Assembly (NCBI GenBank): GCA_029975165.1 | Contig: JARKPR010000035.1 | Location: forward strand, 78,227-142,226 | DNA: 64,000 bases | Source of the DNA: Selenomonadales bacterium | GTDB taxonomy: Bacteria; Bacillota; Negativicutes; Sporomusales; UBA7701 | Reading direction: 5' to 3' | Shown here: positions 27,971-37,756 of the stretch, in pieces | Layout: every line of letters begins with the position of its first letter | Numbering within the stretch: the first letter of the stretch is position 1 | Program-made: the position numbers and the translations under genes | The notes under the pieces: model-generated | What the model was told of the DNA's origin: nothing | Seen by the model: only the letters and a program-made list of their open reading frames with translations | Databases searched by the model: none

Positions 27971-28432
27971 TCACACCATGATGACATTGATCTCCATCGG
28001 GATATCGTCCACGAACATCTCGATATTGATCCGCTGCGCGTTGCTCACCGTGCTGGCGAAACTCTCGCCGGTTATCACCGTCGGCGGGGAAATATCCAGC
28101 TTCGTGCCCCGCTTCTCCAGAATCATCGACGCGTTCGCCGCCAGCATATTGCCGAGCTCGGCGATCGCCGACTCCGCCATCGCGTCGAAAGAAGCCACCG
28201 GCATCCCCATCATCATCGTGCTGGCAATCTTCCTGGCCGCATCCACCGTCATATTATAAGCAATATTGCCGCGCATCTGGTGGGTAAGGCCGATCACCAC
28301 CATCACCCCGCGGCTGGCGATCTTGTTCGTCTCGCCAATGCTCATCTTGCCCCGCCTCACGCTCGAAAAGCCTAGCCCCGGCATAACCGTGCCGATGGCG
28401 GTCAAAAAAGGTTCGATCGCTCGTGCGTCCAT
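27971..28432 (-). CDS. CheX-like chemotaxis phosphatase domain protein
   Basis: 153 residues, one CheX/CheC-like domain. Seen: MDARAIEPFLTAIGTVMPG at the N-terminus, MTVDAARKIASTMMMGMP, and SAIAELGNMLAANA, which contains the ExxxN-type dephosphorylation signature of CheX. Predicted to dephosphorylate CheY-P or a related receiver. ATG at 28432 with GGAGGACGAG upstream; the longer frame adds unrelated residues. It lies just downstream of the second chemoreceptor gene on the same strand, so the two may be functionally linked. Confidence 0.82.
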   Translation of the reverse strand: MDARAIEPFLTAIGTVMPGLGFSSVRRGKMSIGETNKIASRGVMVVIGLTHQMRGNIAYNMTVDAARKIASTMMMGMPVASFDAMAESAIAELGNMLAANASMILEKRGTKLDISPPTVITGESFASTVSNAQRINIEMFVDDIPMEINVIMV

Positions 28433-28658
28433 TGCTCGTCCTCCGCGAAAATCGTTTCTACGTGTAATTGCCTTCACGTCTTTTGTGAATATTTTATCCC
28501 ATGGCGGAGGGAGCGTCAAGGAAAATGCCTCCAGGGCGGCGCCCAAGCCCTGGAAGCGACGACTTATGCGGGCACGCGTCAACCCGCCGCCGGCAGCCGG
28601 TCAGCCTGCTGGCCAACGCCCCGCAGGAAACCGCTGCCGTCATGCACGCCGCCTCCTC

Positions 28659-30632
28659 CTACAGCCGGAACCTGGCCACCGCGGCCTGCAGCTCCTCGGC
28701 CAGCTTCGCCAGCGCCTGGCTGGAAGAAGCGATCTCCTCCATCGTCGCCGACTGCTCCTCGGTCGCCGCCGACACCGTCTGGGCCTGGCCGGCGGTCTCC
28801 TTGCTGATCGCATCGATATCGCGCACCGCGGCCACGATCTGCTGGCTGCCGGCCGCCATCTGCTGCACGGCCGCCGAAATCTCCCTCACCTGGGTGGCCC
28901 CGTGCGAAACCAGCGCCATAATCTCCTGGAACGAGTGTCCGGCGCCGGCCACGATCTCCGTGCCCGCCTTAACCTCCTGGGTGCCGGCATTCATCGCCGT
29001 CACCGCCTTATCCGTATCGGCCTGGATGACATTGACCAGCTCGGCGATCTTCTTCGCCGCACCCTGCGACTCCTCGGCCAGCTTGCGGACCTCCTCCGCC
29101 ACCACCGCGAACCCCCGGCCCTGCTCGCCGGCGCGGGCCGCCTCGATCGCCGCGTTCAACGCCAGCAGGTTGGTCTGGCCGGCGATACCGGAAATCGTAT
29201 CCACGATCTGGCCGATCTCCTTCGACTGCTCGCCCAGCTTCGTTATCGCCGCCGCCACCGTCTGCACGGCCGCCTCGATACTCGTCATCTGGCCGACCGC
29301 CTTCTCCAGCGCCTGGCCGCCGTCCTTGGCCTTATCGGCCGCCTGGGCCTGCTGCTCGGCCACATGATTGGCGTTGGCCGCGACCTCCTGAATGCCGTCC
29401 GACATCTGCGTCACCACCGACGCCGCATTATCCACCGACTTCAACTGCCGCTCGGCGCCGTTCGTCACCTCGGTTATCACCTGCGCCACCTGGGCCGCGG
29501 CCTGGGCCGTCTGCTCCGAGCTGGCCGTCAGCTCCTCGCTCGCCGCCGCCACATGATCGGTGGCCGCCCGCACCTGCCTTATCAAAGAACGCAAATTATC
29601 GCGCATCTTCACCAGCGCATCGGCCAACTGGCCCACCTCGTCCCGGGACGCGAACATCCGCTGCCGCTCGGAAAAATCCCCGGCCGCCACCTCATTGGCG
29701 AACGCCACCATATTACGCAGCGGGCCGACGATCCGCCGCGCCATAACTATCACCGCCAGCGCCGCCAGCACCAGCACAACCGCGATCGTCACCCCCGAAA
29801 TCAGCGTCAGGGACGCCACCGCCCCCGTAACCTCCGCCACCGGCACCGTGACCCCCAGCGACCACTTCATCCCCGGCACCGGCGCATACGCCATAAACCT
29901 GTTGGCCCCACCCAGCTCGTACTGGTCCTGGCCCTTTGCCCCCTTTGCCATCTTATCCGCGATCTCCTTGATCTTCGGGCCGACACTGGCATCCGTCAAG
30001 TTATTGCGCTTCATCGCGACATCCTTGCTGGGATGGATGATCGTCAGGCCGTCGCCCTGCTGCAAAAAGGCATATCCAGTCTGGCCAACCTTGATCGCCA
30101 GCAGTTCTTTGGTCAAAGCCGACATATCGATAGAACCGTAAAGAACGCCCGTCAGCCTGCCGTCCGTCTTCACCGGCACAGCCACCACCGTCACCAGATG
30201 GCCGGTCGTCTTGGAAACCACCGGATCCGAAACCGCCGCCTCCCCCTTGACCGCCTTCTGGAAATAATCCCGGTCGGCGAGATTAAGCGTATTCCCGGCA
30301 GAATTCACGCCCTCGCCGTTCGGCAGCACATAACCGATAGTATCGTAAACCTTGTTCACCTGCGCCACATTCGCGAGCAGCGGCACGATCGCCTGCCGCT
30401 CGCCGCTCAGCACCGCCGGCGCCACCGACAACACCGTCACCTCCCCCTTGCGGGCCTCCAGCCAATCGCCGACATTGCCGGCGGCATTATCGGCGATGAC
30501 GGCCATCTCCCTGGCGATACTCTCGCTGATAATCTCCCTGGCCTTCCAATAATTCAGGCCCCCCAGCGCTCCCAGCGCCACCAGGAAAATCGTCAGAATC
30601 ACCACGGTAAGCTTCGTTTGCAAACTTCTCAT
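28659..30632 (-). CDS. Methyl-accepting chemotaxis protein (dCache type), paralogue
   Basis: 657 residues, same length and architecture as the receptor at 17038-19011: helix at about 8-28, double-Cache periplasmic domain to about 275, second helix, HAMP to about 360, then signalling helices with [20 protein letters not shown] at the tip. The N-termini are almost alike ([20 protein letters not shown] here), while the sensor domains differ more, as expected for duplicates with different ligands. ATG at 30632; GGAGGT lies upstream. Confidence 0.93.
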   Translation of the reverse strand: MRSLQTKLTVVILTIFLVALGALGGLNYWKAREIISESIAREMAVIADNAAGNVGDWLEARKGEVTVLSVAPAVLSGERQAIVPLLANVAQVNKVYDTIGYVLPNGEGVNSAGNTLNLADRDYFQKAVKGEAAVSDPVVSKTTGHLVTVVAVPVKTDGRLTGVLYGSIDMSALTKELLAIKVGQTGYAFLQQGDGLTIIHPSKDVAMKRNNLTDASVGPKIKEIADKMAKGAKGQDQYELGGANRFMAYAPVPGMKWSLGVTVPVAEVTGAVASLTLISGVTIAVVLVLAALAVIVMARRIVGPLRNMVAFANEVAAGDFSERQRMFASRDEVGQLADALVKMRDNLRSLIRQVRAATDHVAAASEELTASSEQTAQAAAQVAQVITEVTNGAERQLKSVDNAASVVTQMSDGIQEVAANANHVAEQQAQAADKAKDGGQALEKAVGQMTSIEAAVQTVAAAITKLGEQSKEIGQIVDTISGIAGQTNLLALNAAIEAARAGEQGRGFAVVAEEVRKLAEESQGAAKKIAELVNVIQADTDKAVTAMNAGTQEVKAGTEIVAGAGHSFQEIMALVSHGATQVREISAAVQQMAAGSQQIVAAVRDIDAISKETAGQAQTVSAATEEQSATMEEIASSSQALAKLAEELQAAVARFRL

Positions 30633-30840
30633 CCCCAGACCTCCTTCATTATTGCTGCAAATGCTACGGTGCTTATATAACAACGTCCGTGCCCACGGGC
30701 CCGGCACGAAATCACAGTGCCGCCCCCGCCGCTGACCGGCGCGGCATCCTGCAAAAAAAATACAAATAACAACAATCTTCGTCAAAATGCAATTTTATTT
30801 TACAATATTTGCCGGCGACAAATAAATCCGCCGCCGTCAC

Positions 30841-30884
30841 AAAAAAACCAGCCGCCCGTTGTTGTCCGACAACAACGGGCGGCT
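30841..30884 (-). terminator. Terminator after PAS-PucR regulator gene
   Basis: Minus strand AGCCGCCCGTTGTTGTC and GACAACAACGGGCGGCT, a 16-17 bp stem, followed by a GGTTTTTTT tail. Confidence 0.9.
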
Positions 30885-30897
30885 GGCATCCGGCTCG

Positions 30898-32868
30898 TCA
30901 ATTAAGCCCCGCAAGCCGCCACACCTTCAGATAAAGCGACACCAGTACCCTCGTCTCGAAAGAATCGAGCGACATCCCCAGGATCTTCTCGATCCGCCTC
31001 TTGCGCCACAAGGCCGTGTTATGGTGGATGTACAGCCTCTGGGCCGTCGCCTTGAGATTCCCGTCCTCCAGGATGCGCTCCAGCGTCGCCAGCAGATTAT
31101 TTCCATGCCCCCGGTCATAGGCCGCCAGACCGCCGATCGTCCTCTCCGCGAGCGCCAGGCAATTTTTATCCTTCAACATCTGGAACGCAACCCGGAAAAG
31201 CCCGATATCCGCGTGATGAACGACACTGCGGGCCGCCTCCGCGCCGCCTACCAGCAAAGCATCCACCGCCTGCCGGTACAAACTCCGCAAATCCCAAGGC
31301 CCCTCGCCGGCGTCCGTCGTCGCCGCCACGCCCGCCTTCACCCGCAGGAACGCGAACCGCCCCTCCGCATCGCGCACAAGCCGCTCGGCGAACCGCGTCT
31401 GGCCATCCTTCGTCCGCAGCCCCTGGCCGGCCGGCACCAGCATCACGATATCCCTGCCGTTATTCCACGCCCAGCCCGGCTCCTTCTCCGCCAGCCAGAC
31501 GGTAATATCCTCATTGCTCGCCGCCCTCGCCGTCACCCTATCCCCGGAAGGCCCCTCCAGGGCCGGCGGCTCGTCCCGCTCCGTCCGCAGCACCAGGCAA
31601 CAGTGGTCGCCGCCGGTATCCACCCCGTATTGCGCCAGCCTCTCCGCCACAAGCGCCTCCGGGTCCTCTCCCGTCAACAGGCCGTTGAAAAACGCCGTCC
31701 GGCCGTACAACTGCGCCAGCAGCGTCAATCTGCCGGCCGCGGCCCTCTCCGCCGTCACATCGCGGACCTGCAGCGACACCGCCCGCCGCCCCCGGTAACA
31801 GCGCGCCATCGGCGTCGCCGCCACCGTCATCGTCCTCGCCGCCTCGCCCGCGCCGGCGCAAAACTCCCTCGTCCGCGGGCCACCATCGGCCAGCGCCGCC
31901 GCCACCATCCCCACAATATCTGCCGCTGCCGGCGGGGGCAGCACCGCCCGCACATTCTTCCCCTCCGGGCTCGCCCCGAACAGCGCCGTCTCCCCGAAAA
32001 AACGCAGAACGACGCCCGACTCGTCAAGGACCGCCAGCGCCGCCCCCGCCACGGCCCCCGACACCTCCTCCAGCATCCCCAGCGTCTCCTTAGCCTTATC
32101 CTCCGCCCGTTTGCGCGCGCTGATATCCAGCGCCGCCGCCATCACATGCTGCTTCCCGCCGATCTCGATAAACCCGGCGCTCAACAGCGCCGTCAGCAAC
32201 CGTCCGTCCTTCCGCCGCACCCTGGTCTCCCGCTCGCGCACCCTGCCGTCGGCCAGCAGACTCTCCCGGATCCTCGCCGGCGTCGTCGCCTCCGCCCACA
32301 GCCCCAGCTCCGTCGGCGTCCGGCCGCAGGCCTCCTCCCTGGCGAACCCCGTATCCCGCAGCCACGCCTCGTTCACCTCGGCATACCTCGCCTCGGGCCA
32401 CGTCATGATCGCCATCGCCAGCGGATTATCGAAAAAAGCCTTCAGCATACACTCCTGCGCCCGGTGCCGGTCGCCCGCCTCGCGGCAGAACACCGCCAGC
32501 TGCCGCCCGGAAACATCGTGCGCCAGCGCATAATAGCACCGCGGCAGCCCGTCTGTGCCCTTCAGGGAATGCAGCCACGCCTCCACCGGCACCCGCCGGC
32601 CGTCGCTGCGCAAGCAGTCCGTCTCCAGCCGCGCCGGTCCTCCCGACCTCAGATGCTCCTCCAGTATCGCCGCCAAGCGGTCGCGCTCATCGTACGGGAT
32701 CAGGCCGGGCGGCTGCGGCAGAGCCAGCAGCTCCGCCCGCGTATACCCTGTCAGCCGGCAAAAAGCCTCGTTCACCGCCAGCGGCCGGCCATCCGCGTTC
32801 CAGGCCGCGAACGGCAGCGGACTATGTATCGCCAGCGTTGCCAAAACATCTTCACAACAATAACACAT
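30898..32868 (-). CDS. Multi-PAS regulator with PucR-type helix-turn-helix
   Basis: 656 residues from ATG at 32868 (the frame is open to another ATG at 32967, but that one lacks a ribosome site; AGGGGGAT precedes the chosen start at slightly long spacing). PAS at about 15-120 (FAAWNADGRPLAVNEAFCRLTG), a second at about 145-265 (NPLAMAIMTWPEARYAEVNE), a probable third at about 275-380, a GGDEF-like linker, then a C-terminal PucR helix-turn-helix (GNLKATAQRLYIHHNTALW). Cytoplasmic transcription regulator; the signal is unknown. The nearest genes are a chemoreceptor and a small membrane protein. Confidence 0.83.
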   Translation of the reverse strand: MCYCCEDVLATLAIHSPLPFAAWNADGRPLAVNEAFCRLTGYTRAELLALPQPPGLIPYDERDRLAAILEEHLRSGGPARLETDCLRSDGRRVPVEAWLHSLKGTDGLPRCYYALAHDVSGRQLAVFCREAGDRHRAQECMLKAFFDNPLAMAIMTWPEARYAEVNEAWLRDTGFAREEACGRTPTELGLWAEATTPARIRESLLADGRVRERETRVRRKDGRLLTALLSAGFIEIGGKQHVMAAALDISARKRAEDKAKETLGMLEEVSGAVAGAALAVLDESGVVLRFFGETALFGASPEGKNVRAVLPPPAAADIVGMVAAALADGGPRTREFCAGAGEAARTMTVAATPMARCYRGRRAVSLQVRDVTAERAAAGRLTLLAQLYGRTAFFNGLLTGEDPEALVAERLAQYGVDTGGDHCCLVLRTERDEPPALEGPSGDRVTARAASNEDITVWLAEKEPGWAWNNGRDIVMLVPAGQGLRTKDGQTRFAERLVRDAEGRFAFLRVKAGVAATTDAGEGPWDLRSLYRQAVDALLVGGAEAARSVVHHADIGLFRVAFQMLKDKNCLALAERTIGGLAAYDRGHGNNLLATLERILEDGNLKATAQRLYIHHNTALWRKRRIEKILGMSLDSFETRVLVSLYLKVWRLAGLN

Positions 32869-33105
32869 ACTCTGCAAATCCCCCTGGCCGCTTCCCGCCT
32901 GCCGCCCGACTACTCCGGCGCCGCCGCCAGGCCCCGAAACCAAGCCTTCATCGTCATATCCCCCCATACCGACAATTAGCGACTATTTCCCTGCGCACCA
33001 TCCCTATTCCTGCGTCAGGCTGCCGATAAAGCCCCGTCCGTGGCAGGGAAGGGCGGGGGGCGCGGCGAATCAAACCGGGAGAAAAACTCAAGGGGGGCGG
33101 AAGAC

Positions 33106-33459
33106 ATGATCACCGAATGGATGGCGCTCGCCACCGTCGTCCTGCTGCTGGCCATCTCCGGCGCCGCCAACGCCGGCGCGATCGCCGGCAGCCTCGCCGG
33201 CTTCTCCGTCTGGCTGGGCGTCTTCGCCGGCTACAAACTCTCGCGGCGCATCAACGGCGAGTACAGCCCGCTGGCCTACGTCTACGCCCTGGCCTTCACC
33301 GCCGTCCTGCGCTACCTCGAAATCGTCCACCTCATCCCCGCCGCCGGCGGCTTCAACCCCGAAACCGACCCCGCGCGCATCGTCTGGCCGCTCGTCGCCA
33401 GCCTCATGGTCATGGCCTTCGTCCGCATCGCCCTAAGGCTCCGCGCCGCGCGGCGCTAG
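33106..33459 (+). CDS. Small integral membrane protein, unassigned
   Basis: 117 residues with about three to four hydrophobic segments (WMALATVVLLLAISGAANAG; the Gly/Ala-rich middle; IVWPLVASLMVMAFVRIAL) and an Arg-rich end. Not recognised. Start ATG at 33106 with AGGGGGG upstream. Alone between a regulator gene and the P-II/Amt operon. Confidence 0.65.
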   Translation: MITEWMALATVVLLLAISGAANAGAIAGSLAGFSVWLGVFAGYKLSRRINGEYSPLAYVYALAFTAVLRYLEIVHLIPAAGGFNPETDPARIVWPLVASLMVMAFVRIALRLRAARR

Positions 33460-33487
33460 CCCGCGGCCCCGCCGCCGCCCCGAAAGC

Positions 33488-33526
33488 AAAACGCCCGGCA
33501 GGGGTCCCCCCCCTCCGGGCGTTTTC
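33488..33526. terminator. Terminator after the small membrane protein gene
   Basis: AAAACGCCCGG and CCGGGCGTTTT enclose a C/G-rich loop; followed by TTTTCC on the plus strand, 30 bp after the stop codon. Confidence 0.8.
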
Positions 33527-33630
33527 CGTACCCGCGCCTCAAACCACACTGCCAGCCCTTTCCTCTAACCGCATACTGTTTTCTACTGGGTGTCAAACGG
33601 CGGCAGTCATATCGACTGCCGCCGCCGTTT

Positions 33631-33660
33631 TAAAAAGAATGCCGGCCCGGAGGCCGGCGA
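33631..33660 (-). terminator. Terminator after P-II gene
   Basis: Minus strand GCCGGCCT-CC-GGGCCGGC followed by ATTCTTTTT, 18 bp past the P-II stop. A second hairpin (33597-33630, CGGCGGCAGTC arms) follows it. Confidence 0.8.
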
Positions 33661-33677
33661 GAGAGGTAGCAAAGTTG

Positions 33678-34055
33678 CTATTTCTTCGCCGGTATATCCT
33701 TGGGGTCCTTGATAGCGTCGGGGCCTTCCTCGCCGGTGCGGATGCGGACCGCGTTCTCCAGCGGGTAGACGAAGATCTTGCCGTCGCCCACATTGCCGGT
33801 GCGGCAGACGCGCTTGGCCGTCTCCAGCACCCTTTCCACCGGCACCTCGCACACCACGATTTCGATCTTGACCTTGGGCACGAGATTGATCGACACTTCC
33901 TTGCCCCGGTAGATTTCCTTATAGCCCTTCTGCAGCCCGCAGCCATAGACCTGGGTCACCGTCATGCCCGTTACGGCGATGGCGTTCATGGCCTCCTTAA
34001 GCTCCTCGAGCTTCTCGGGGCGGGTAATGATCTCTATTTTCGTTATCTTTTCCAC
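33678..34055 (-). CDS. glnK: P-II nitrogen regulatory protein
   Basis: 125 residues. Trimeric signal protein that binds ATP/ADP and 2-oxoglutarate and plugs Amt. Seen: N-terminal KITKIEIITRPEKLEELKEA, the T-loop region GCGLQKGYKEIYRGKEVSIN, and the B-loop TGNVGDGKIFVYPLENAVRIRTGEEG. The T-loop has a Tyr at QKGYKEIYRG, but not the classic RGAEY context, so uridylylation is uncertain. 15 bp downstream of amt in one operon, the standard amtB-glnK pairing. Confidence 0.9.
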   Translation of the reverse strand: MEKITKIEIITRPEKLEELKEAMNAIAVTGMTVTQVYGCGLQKGYKEIYRGKEVSINLVPKVKIEIVVCEVPVERVLETAKRVCRTGNVGDGKIFVYPLENAVRIRTGEEGPDAIKDPKDIPAKK

Positions 34056-34070
34056 GCAGATCGCCTCCCC

Positions 34071-35507
34071 TTATGAATTCAAGCCGACTTCAGCCGCCTT
34101 TGCCTGCTGGATGGCGAACGGCGCCTGCTGGGTTATGGGCGAGCCGGCCGCGAAATCCTGGTAAGCGTAGCCGCGTTCGCCGTGCTCGGTGATATCGAGG
34201 CCCTGCACCTCCTGCTCCGGAGTTGCCCTGAGCGGCATGAACGCCCCGACCAATTTCAAAATGATGTAAGTGCCTGCGATGGCGATTGCCCAGCTTGCCG
34301 CCACGCCGATAACCTGCGTCGTGAGCTGGCCGGCGTTGCCGTAGAACAGGCCGTCGGCGCCCGCCTCGTTGACTGCCTTGGAGGCGAACAGGCCGGTGGC
34401 GATGGCCCCCCAGGTGCCGCCGATGCCGTGGACGCCGAAAACATCCAACGCGTCGTCGTAACCCAGCTTGGCCTTTGCGATGCTGACCGCGAGGTAGCAA
34501 ATGACGCCTGCGCCCAAGCCGATTATTACCGACGGCAGGGGAGCGACGAACCCGGCCGCGGGGGTGATGGCGACAAGACCGGCTATACAACCCGAGGCGG
34601 CGCCCAGAACGGTGGGTTTGCCATGATGGAACCATTCGGCGAAAACCCAGGATAGAGTGGCGGCGGCGGCGGCGGTATTGGTGGTGACAAAAGCGCTGGC
34701 CGCCAGGCCGTTGGCGCCGAGGGCGCTGCCGGCGTTGAAGCCGAACCAGCCGAACCACAGCAGCGCGGCGCCAAGAACCGTCATCGGCAGATGGTGGGGC
34801 AGCATGGCTTCCGAGCCATAGCCGCGGCGCTTGCCGATAACCAGGGCCACAACAAGACCCGATACGCCGGAAAGAATGTGAACGACAGTGCCGCCGGCGA
34901 AGTCAAGGACGCCGAGGGCCGTCATCCAGCCGCCGCCCCAGACCATGTGGGCCACGGGATCATATATTATCGTAGCCCAGATCAGGATGAATGCCAGAAA
35001 AGCGGGGAACCGCATGCGCTCGGCGAAAGCGCCGGTGATCAGGGCGGGAGTGATTACGGCAAACATCCCCTGGAAAACCATGAAAGCCAGATGAGGAATA
35101 GTGGCAGTGGCGCTGTTCGGTTCCATGCCGACACCCTGCAGGCCTAAAAAGTCAAGGCCGCCTATTATGCCGCCGACATCGGAACCGAACGCCAGGGTAT
35201 AACCCCATAGAACCCACTGCACGGAAATGAGAGCAACGATGAAGAAACTTTGCATAATGGTCGATAAAGCATTCTTCGTTCTAACCATGCCCCCATAGAA
35301 AAGGGCCAATCCCGGCGTCATCAGCATTACCAGTGCGGCCGACGCCAGCACCCAGGCCGTGTCGCCCGTATCGATCTTAGGCGGCTCGGCGGAGGCCGCG
35401 GCTGCGGCGGCAGGCGCAACCTCCTCGGCCGCAAGGGCGATAGGGGCGAAAATAGCGGCAATCAGCAAACATAAACCGATAACAGTCCAAAACTTTCCTT
35501 TCGTCAC
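34071..35507 (-). CDS. amt: Ammonium transporter Amt
   Basis: 478 residues. Signal-like N-terminus (FWTVIGLCLLIAAIFAPIALA), an Ala-rich spacer, then 11 membrane helices: DTAWVLASAALVMLMTPGLA, the pore signature DFAGGTVVHILSGVSGLV with the twin-His partner, and DVFGVHGIGGTWGAIATGLF. Start is GTG after AAGGGGTG. Operon with P-II downstream. In anaerobes this pair responds to nitrogen limitation; I looked for a sigma54 site upstream and did not find one. Confidence 0.95.
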   Translation of the reverse strand: MTKGKFWTVIGLCLLIAAIFAPIALAAEEVAPAAAAAASAEPPKIDTGDTAWVLASAALVMLMTPGLALFYGGMVRTKNALSTIMQSFFIVALISVQWVLWGYTLAFGSDVGGIIGGLDFLGLQGVGMEPNSATATIPHLAFMVFQGMFAVITPALITGAFAERMRFPAFLAFILIWATIIYDPVAHMVWGGGWMTALGVLDFAGGTVVHILSGVSGLVVALVIGKRRGYGSEAMLPHHLPMTVLGAALLWFGWFGFNAGSALGANGLAASAFVTTNTAAAAATLSWVFAEWFHHGKPTVLGAASGCIAGLVAITPAAGFVAPLPSVIIGLGAGVICYLAVSIAKAKLGYDDALDVFGVHGIGGTWGAIATGLFASKAVNEAGADGLFYGNAGQLTTQVIGVAASWAIAIAGTYIILKLVGAFMPLRATPEQEVQGLDITEHGERGYAYQDFAAGSPITQQAPFAIQQAKAAEVGLNS

Positions 35508-35624
35508 TTGGGAACACCCCTTCCATTCTCATTTTTCATGATATAATGGCGCGTTCCACCTCTCGAAATAAACACAGGAGGCGCCGGCAAAAGTCGCCGA
35601 CGCCATCGTCGCCCGCAAAACGCA

Positions 35625-35653
35625 CAAAAGCCTCCGTAGCTGAACTACGAAGG
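35625..35653 (-). terminator. Hairpin upstream of amt
   Basis: Minus strand AGCCTTCGTAG-TTCAG-CTACGGAGGCT followed by TTTTG, about 120 bp before the amt start. It may be a leader terminator or the end of an unseen small transcript. Confidence 0.45.
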
Positions 35654-35826
35654 CTCCGTCGCCTGCTTCTCTATTTATGGTATAAAATATACCAGGCTTC
35701 GCCCCGGCTGTCAACAGATTTCTTCCGTCTGAAAATTCCCTTTTTCGTCCCGCGGTCATTTGACATTTTCCCCCGTCTCTGCCATACTCATTTATGAACA
35801 ACCACCGACCGCGAGGAGGCATGCGC

Positions 35827-36648
35827 ATGGCCAGACTACGGGTGGGCGCCGTCGCCTGCCCCGCCGGAGTAAACGCCGTCGACGGCAACCTTGCCGCCGC
35901 CGCCTCCTGGGCTTCCCGGGCGGCCGGGGAAGGTCTCGACCTGCTCCTTTTCCCCGAGCTCAGCCTCACCGGCTACCACACCGCCGGCCGCGAGGCCGCG
36001 CCGCTTGCCGCCGGCCACGCCGCCTGCCGGCGCATGGGCGAGCTGGCCGCCGAACACCGCCTTGTCCTTGCCGCCGGCCTCGCCTGGCGCGAAGGAAGCG
36101 CCAAATACATCGCCCACGGCCTGTGGCTCCCGGACGGCGGCTTCCATCTATATAAAAAAACCCACCTCGGCCAGCGCGAGCGCCGCGAATACGCCGCCGG
36201 CGACGACCTGCCCGTCTTCGCCCTCCCCCAGGTCACCGCCGGCATCCAGCTCTGCCTTGAGCAGCATTTCCCGGAAATAGCCCAAACCCTCGCCCTCAAA
36301 GGCGCCCAACTCATTCTCAGCCCCCACGCCACCCCGCGCCTCACCGCCGCCGACCGGCGCGAAAGCTGGCACATTTCGCTGCGCGCCAGGGCCTACGACA
36401 ACTGCGTCTACATCCTCGCCGCCAACCAGGTCGGCGACAACGGCCAGGGCACCGTCTACCACGGCGGCGCGCTCCTCGTCGGCCCCACCGGCGCCGTGCT
36501 CGCCGAGGACTTTTCCGGCCGGGAGGCCATGATCGCCGGTGAGATCGACCTCGACCAGGTCGCCGGCGCGCGCACCACCCCCCAGGGAATGTGCCGGCGG
36601 TTTTACGCCCGCGAACGCCGCCCCGAACTTTACCGCTGGGAAAAATAA
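35827..36648 (+). CDS. Carbon-nitrogen hydrolase (nitrilase superfamily)
   Basis: 273 residues. Hydrolyses amide or nitrile C-N bonds of an unknown substrate. Catalytic triad visible: Glu in LLFPELSLTGY, Lys in LYKKTHLGQRE, Cys in GIQLCLEQHFPE. ATG at 35827 preferred because AGGAGG lies seven bases upstream; the ATG at 35821 is too close and the one at 35794 lacks a site. Last gene before the tRNA-Sec and the AT-rich island. Confidence 0.9.
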   Translation: MARLRVGAVACPAGVNAVDGNLAAAASWASRAAGEGLDLLLFPELSLTGYHTAGREAAPLAAGHAACRRMGELAAEHRLVLAAGLAWREGSAKYIAHGLWLPDGGFHLYKKTHLGQRERREYAAGDDLPVFALPQVTAGIQLCLEQHFPEIAQTLALKGAQLILSPHATPRLTAADRRESWHISLRARAYDNCVYILAANQVGDNGQGTVYHGGALLVGPTGAVLAEDFSGREAMIAGEIDLDQVAGARTTPQGMCRRFYARERRPELYRWEK

Positions 36649-36675
36649 CCGCATAGCGGTAATGTCAGAATGGTG

Positions 36676-36747
36676 TATAATAAAATGTACGATAAAATAC
36701 CAGTGAAAATGCCAGAAAAATGTTCGTAAATGCCAGATAATGCCAGT
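36676..36747 (+). promoter_or_regulatory. selC promoter -10 and phased 10-11 bp repeats
   Basis: A perfect TATAAT at 36676-36681 with a weak -35. Between it and the tRNA, ATACCAG/ATGCCAG units start at 36698, 36709, 36730 and 36740, with a degenerate unit near 36720: a helically phased set of five 10-11 bp repeats in the leader of the tRNA. Confidence 0.55.
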
Positions 36748-36844
36748 GGGGGCGGAGGGGGCCTGGTGGCTCCTGCGGTCTTCAAAACCGTTTGCGGGGT
36801 GCTAACCCATCCCGGGTGGGTTCGATTCCTACACGCCCCCGCCA
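36748..36844 (+). tRNA. selC: Selenocysteine tRNA (anticodon TCA)
   Basis: 97 nt with encoded CCA. GGGGGCG pairs with CGCCCCC in the acceptor stem, whose eighth pair is a G-A mismatch. Long D stem GGGGCC/GGCTCC, anticodon loop CTTCAAA with TCA at 36782-36784, long variable arm, and T arm GTGGG-TTCGATT-CCTAC. Size and TCA anticodon match bacterial tRNA-Sec. The organism therefore probably makes selenoproteins; selA, selB and selD are not in the window. Confidence 0.93.
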
Positions 36845-36875
36845 CAGTAAAATCAAGGCTTATGGGGTTTTTATA

Positions 36876-36950
36876 AATGGAAGTAATAAATGGCCGTTCG
36901 GCCAATTATTACTTCCATTTGTGTTTGGTCAATTAATACTTCCATATAAA
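36876..36950. mobile_element. Transposon-end-like array next to selC
   Basis: Three sites of a common motif: inverted at 36876-36897 (GGAAGTAATAAATGGCC), then direct at about 36900-36917 (GGCCAATTATTACTTCC) and 36928-36945 (GGTCAATTAATACTTCC). The first two form a near-perfect palindrome. The motif matches the arrays at 48501-48706. It begins 32 bp after the tRNA and ends about 70 bp before the TniQ gene. Multi-site ends of this kind occur in IS21-family and Tn7-like elements. Confidence 0.6.
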
Positions 36951-37015
36951 GCGATAAAGTCTACTGGCCATTGATGGATTGTATAGGATAATATACCAGT
37001 AATGAATATGGGGGA

Positions 37016-37756
37016 GTGAATTTTTATTGGAGGGACAAAATATTCTCAAGAATACAAATATTGAGTAGAAGAATGAACAATAATAGCTATAGTACACTTT
37101 ACAAAATTGAGCCTATTGGGTTTGGTACTGCTTATGTTGAATCATTAACAAGCTATATTTATCGGCTTTCACGTGAACACTGTGTGAGCGCCGGAGACAT
37201 TTTGTCCGATGTAATTACTCCGGTGACAGGTAAAGCATATTTAACTAATGGGTTTCAAAGATCTTGCGATCCGGTTTATAAAAATTCTTATAAAATTAAC
37301 GGAATGGATCAAGAAGCTAGAGATTTTGTAAGTGCTTTACAAGAATTAACTCACGTCAATTCATTAGAATTTTTGACATTGCTACCTCTCAATTGGCTAC
37401 CAGCTAAAGGAATGATAAAACCTTTTCAGTCTTGGTGTCCACTGTGCTATGAGGAATGGTCATCCACAAAACAGCCGTTATATACTCCGTTGATATGGAG
37501 TATTATTCCCGTAACATTTTGTAATCGTCATCAAGTTCCCTTAGTGAATAGTTGTCATAAATGCAATAAAAAAATCCTCTATCTCTCCCGAAACGGACGA
37601 ATTGGTTATTGCCCCAATTGCGGCGCATGGTTAGGACAAGAATACAATGATGTTGCGTACAGCGCATTTTTTACATATGATCAATGGGCTTCTGAAAAAG
37701 TCGCTCTAATTATTGAGAAGTGCAAGAAAGCTGCCTCAAGAACCGTAAATTTATAG
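37016..37756 (+). CDS. TniQ-family transposition protein (TnsD-like), short
   Basis: 246 residues, AT-rich gene. Seen: a TniQ N-terminal domain (LYKIEPIGFGTAYVESLTSY; YIYRLSREHC), then SWCPLCYEEW and CNRHQVPLVNSCHKCNKKI with a later CPNCG, the zinc-finger cysteines of TniQ. TniQ proteins choose the target site for Tn7-like and Tn5053-like transposons. Start uncertain: GTG at 37016 has GGGGGA too close; ATG at 37073 is an alternative. Shorter than most family members. The end abuts a beheaded ATPase gene, so an internal deletion may have joined the two. Confidence 0.8.
   Translation: MNFYWRDKIFSRIQILSRRMNNNSYSTLYKIEPIGFGTAYVESLTSYIYRLSREHCVSAGDILSDVITPVTGKAYLTNGFQRSCDPVYKNSYKINGMDQEARDFVSALQELTHVNSLEFLTLLPLNWLPAKGMIKPFQSWCPLCYEEWSSTKQPLYTPLIWSIIPVTFCNRHQVPLVNSCHKCNKKILYLSRNGRIGYCPNCGAWLGQEYNDVAYSAFFTYDQWASEKVALIIEKCKKAASRTVNL

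Noticed and set aside
33117..34076. Long plus-strand frame across the P-II gene region
   Set aside because: Arg/Pro-rich mirror sequence overlapping two supported genes and two terminators.
36630..36905. Open frame across the tRNA-Sec gene
   Set aside because: It passes straight through the tRNA and has no coding features.
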